From positions 1-64,000 of the forward strand of contig NZ_JAVRHL010000002.1 in the NCBI RefSeq assembly GCF_031846565.1: DNA of 64,000 nt, read 5' to 3'. Positions within the stretch are counted from its first letter, which is position 1. Each line of letters begins with the position of its first letter. The position numbers and the translations under genes are program-made. Under the pieces are notes generated by a model, which made no database searches, was not told where the DNA came from, and saw nothing but the letters and a program-made list of their open reading frames with translations. Below are positions 63,909-64,000 of the stretch, piece after piece. This DNA is from Tropicimonas_B omnivorans. Its GTDB lineage: Bacteria; Pseudomonadota; Alphaproteobacteria; Rhodobacterales; Rhodobacteraceae.

Positions 63909-64000
63909 TCAGACCCACTGGCCGGGCTCCATCAATCCAAGGTCCATAAGTTCCCGCGACGTCCAGGAAAACGGGATGGAATTATACCAGGTGAAGCTCT
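63909..64000 (-). CDS. 3' end of an unidentified gene, truncated by the window
   Basis: On the minus strand an open frame enters from the window edge and ends with TGA at 63911-63909, giving 29 residues (ending DLGLMEPGQWV). Aromatic-rich composition and lack of Arg/Ala bias look like real protein, not a shadow. Too short to assign a family. The 106 bases between it and the AI-2E gene hold nothing else. Confidence 0.5.
   Translation of the reverse strand, partial: SFTWYNSIPFSWTSRELMDLGLMEPGQWV

Overview
The window looks like a chromosomal contig from a high-GC alphaproteobacterium of the Rhodobacteraceae (Rhodobacterales). The family call rests on content rather than any search: a CtrA-type regulator, an Irr-type Fur protein, xdhABC, a fabI-fabB-fabA block beside irr, a tandem glycine riboswitch before gcvTHP, a propionyl-CoA carboxylase/methylmalonyl-CoA mutase locus, and several small DUF and lipoprotein families I associate with this family. 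The first 232 bases are almost pure G and look like a sequencing or assembly artefact. No insertion sequence, prophage, CRISPR array or replication origin was recognised.

Layout. 0.4-5.5 kb: secG-pyrG, an M42 aminopeptidase, and purA with a DUF2842 gene. 5.7-8.8 kb: a dimethylglycine-dehydrogenase-like oxidoreductase convergent with a FosX-type fosfomycin hydrolase. 8.9-18.5 kb: a minus-strand purine operon, xdhA-xdhB-xdhC followed by ABC ATPase, two permeases and a BMP-family binding protein. Most junctions overlap by 1-4 bases. 18.8-26.5 kb: dnaE, a secreted protein, a CtrA-like regulator with a degenerate receiver, and the malic enzyme maeB. 26.7-32 kb: two tandem DUF3072 genes, then the pyrimidine/purine nucleoside salvage run cdd-deoA-deoB-add-upp. 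32-39 kb: a SPOR-domain protein, a ceramidase-like membrane protein, trpB, small secreted proteins, DUF2237, pth, an IsdG-like monooxygenase, rplY and a gamma-glutamylcyclotransferase-like protein.

39.2-43.9 kb: tandem glycine riboswitch, gcvT-gcvH-gcvP, then tRNA-Ala(CGC), whose -35 box lies inside the loop of the gcv terminator. 43.9-44.8 kb: a short, lower-GC stretch with one lipoprotein gene. 44.8-47 kb: a ZIP-like membrane protein and a Bcr/CflA-type exporter. 47-56.5 kb: pccB, four small secreted or hypothetical genes, pccA, two membrane-protein genes, a divergent DUF4174 gene and methylmalonyl-CoA mutase, together the propionyl-CoA to succinyl-CoA route. 56.8-59 kb: a TerB/J-domain protein, a secreted protein and a CorA/ZntB transporter. 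59-62.3 kb: fabI-fabB-fabA, with irr divergent. 62.4-64 kb: an AI-2E-family membrane protein and the tail of a gene running off the contig.

Functionally the window is mostly central metabolism with a strong salvage theme: uptake and oxidation of purines, breakdown of nucleosides, and one-carbon/glycine and propionate metabolism. I did not find a clear novel defence or mobile system. The most interesting leads are the degenerate CtrA-family regulator, a hairpin-rich leader whose last stem ends on a proposed TTG start codon, low-complexity insertions in both xanthine dehydrogenase subunits, the chromosomal fosX, and the uncharacterised small genes embedded between pccB and pccA.
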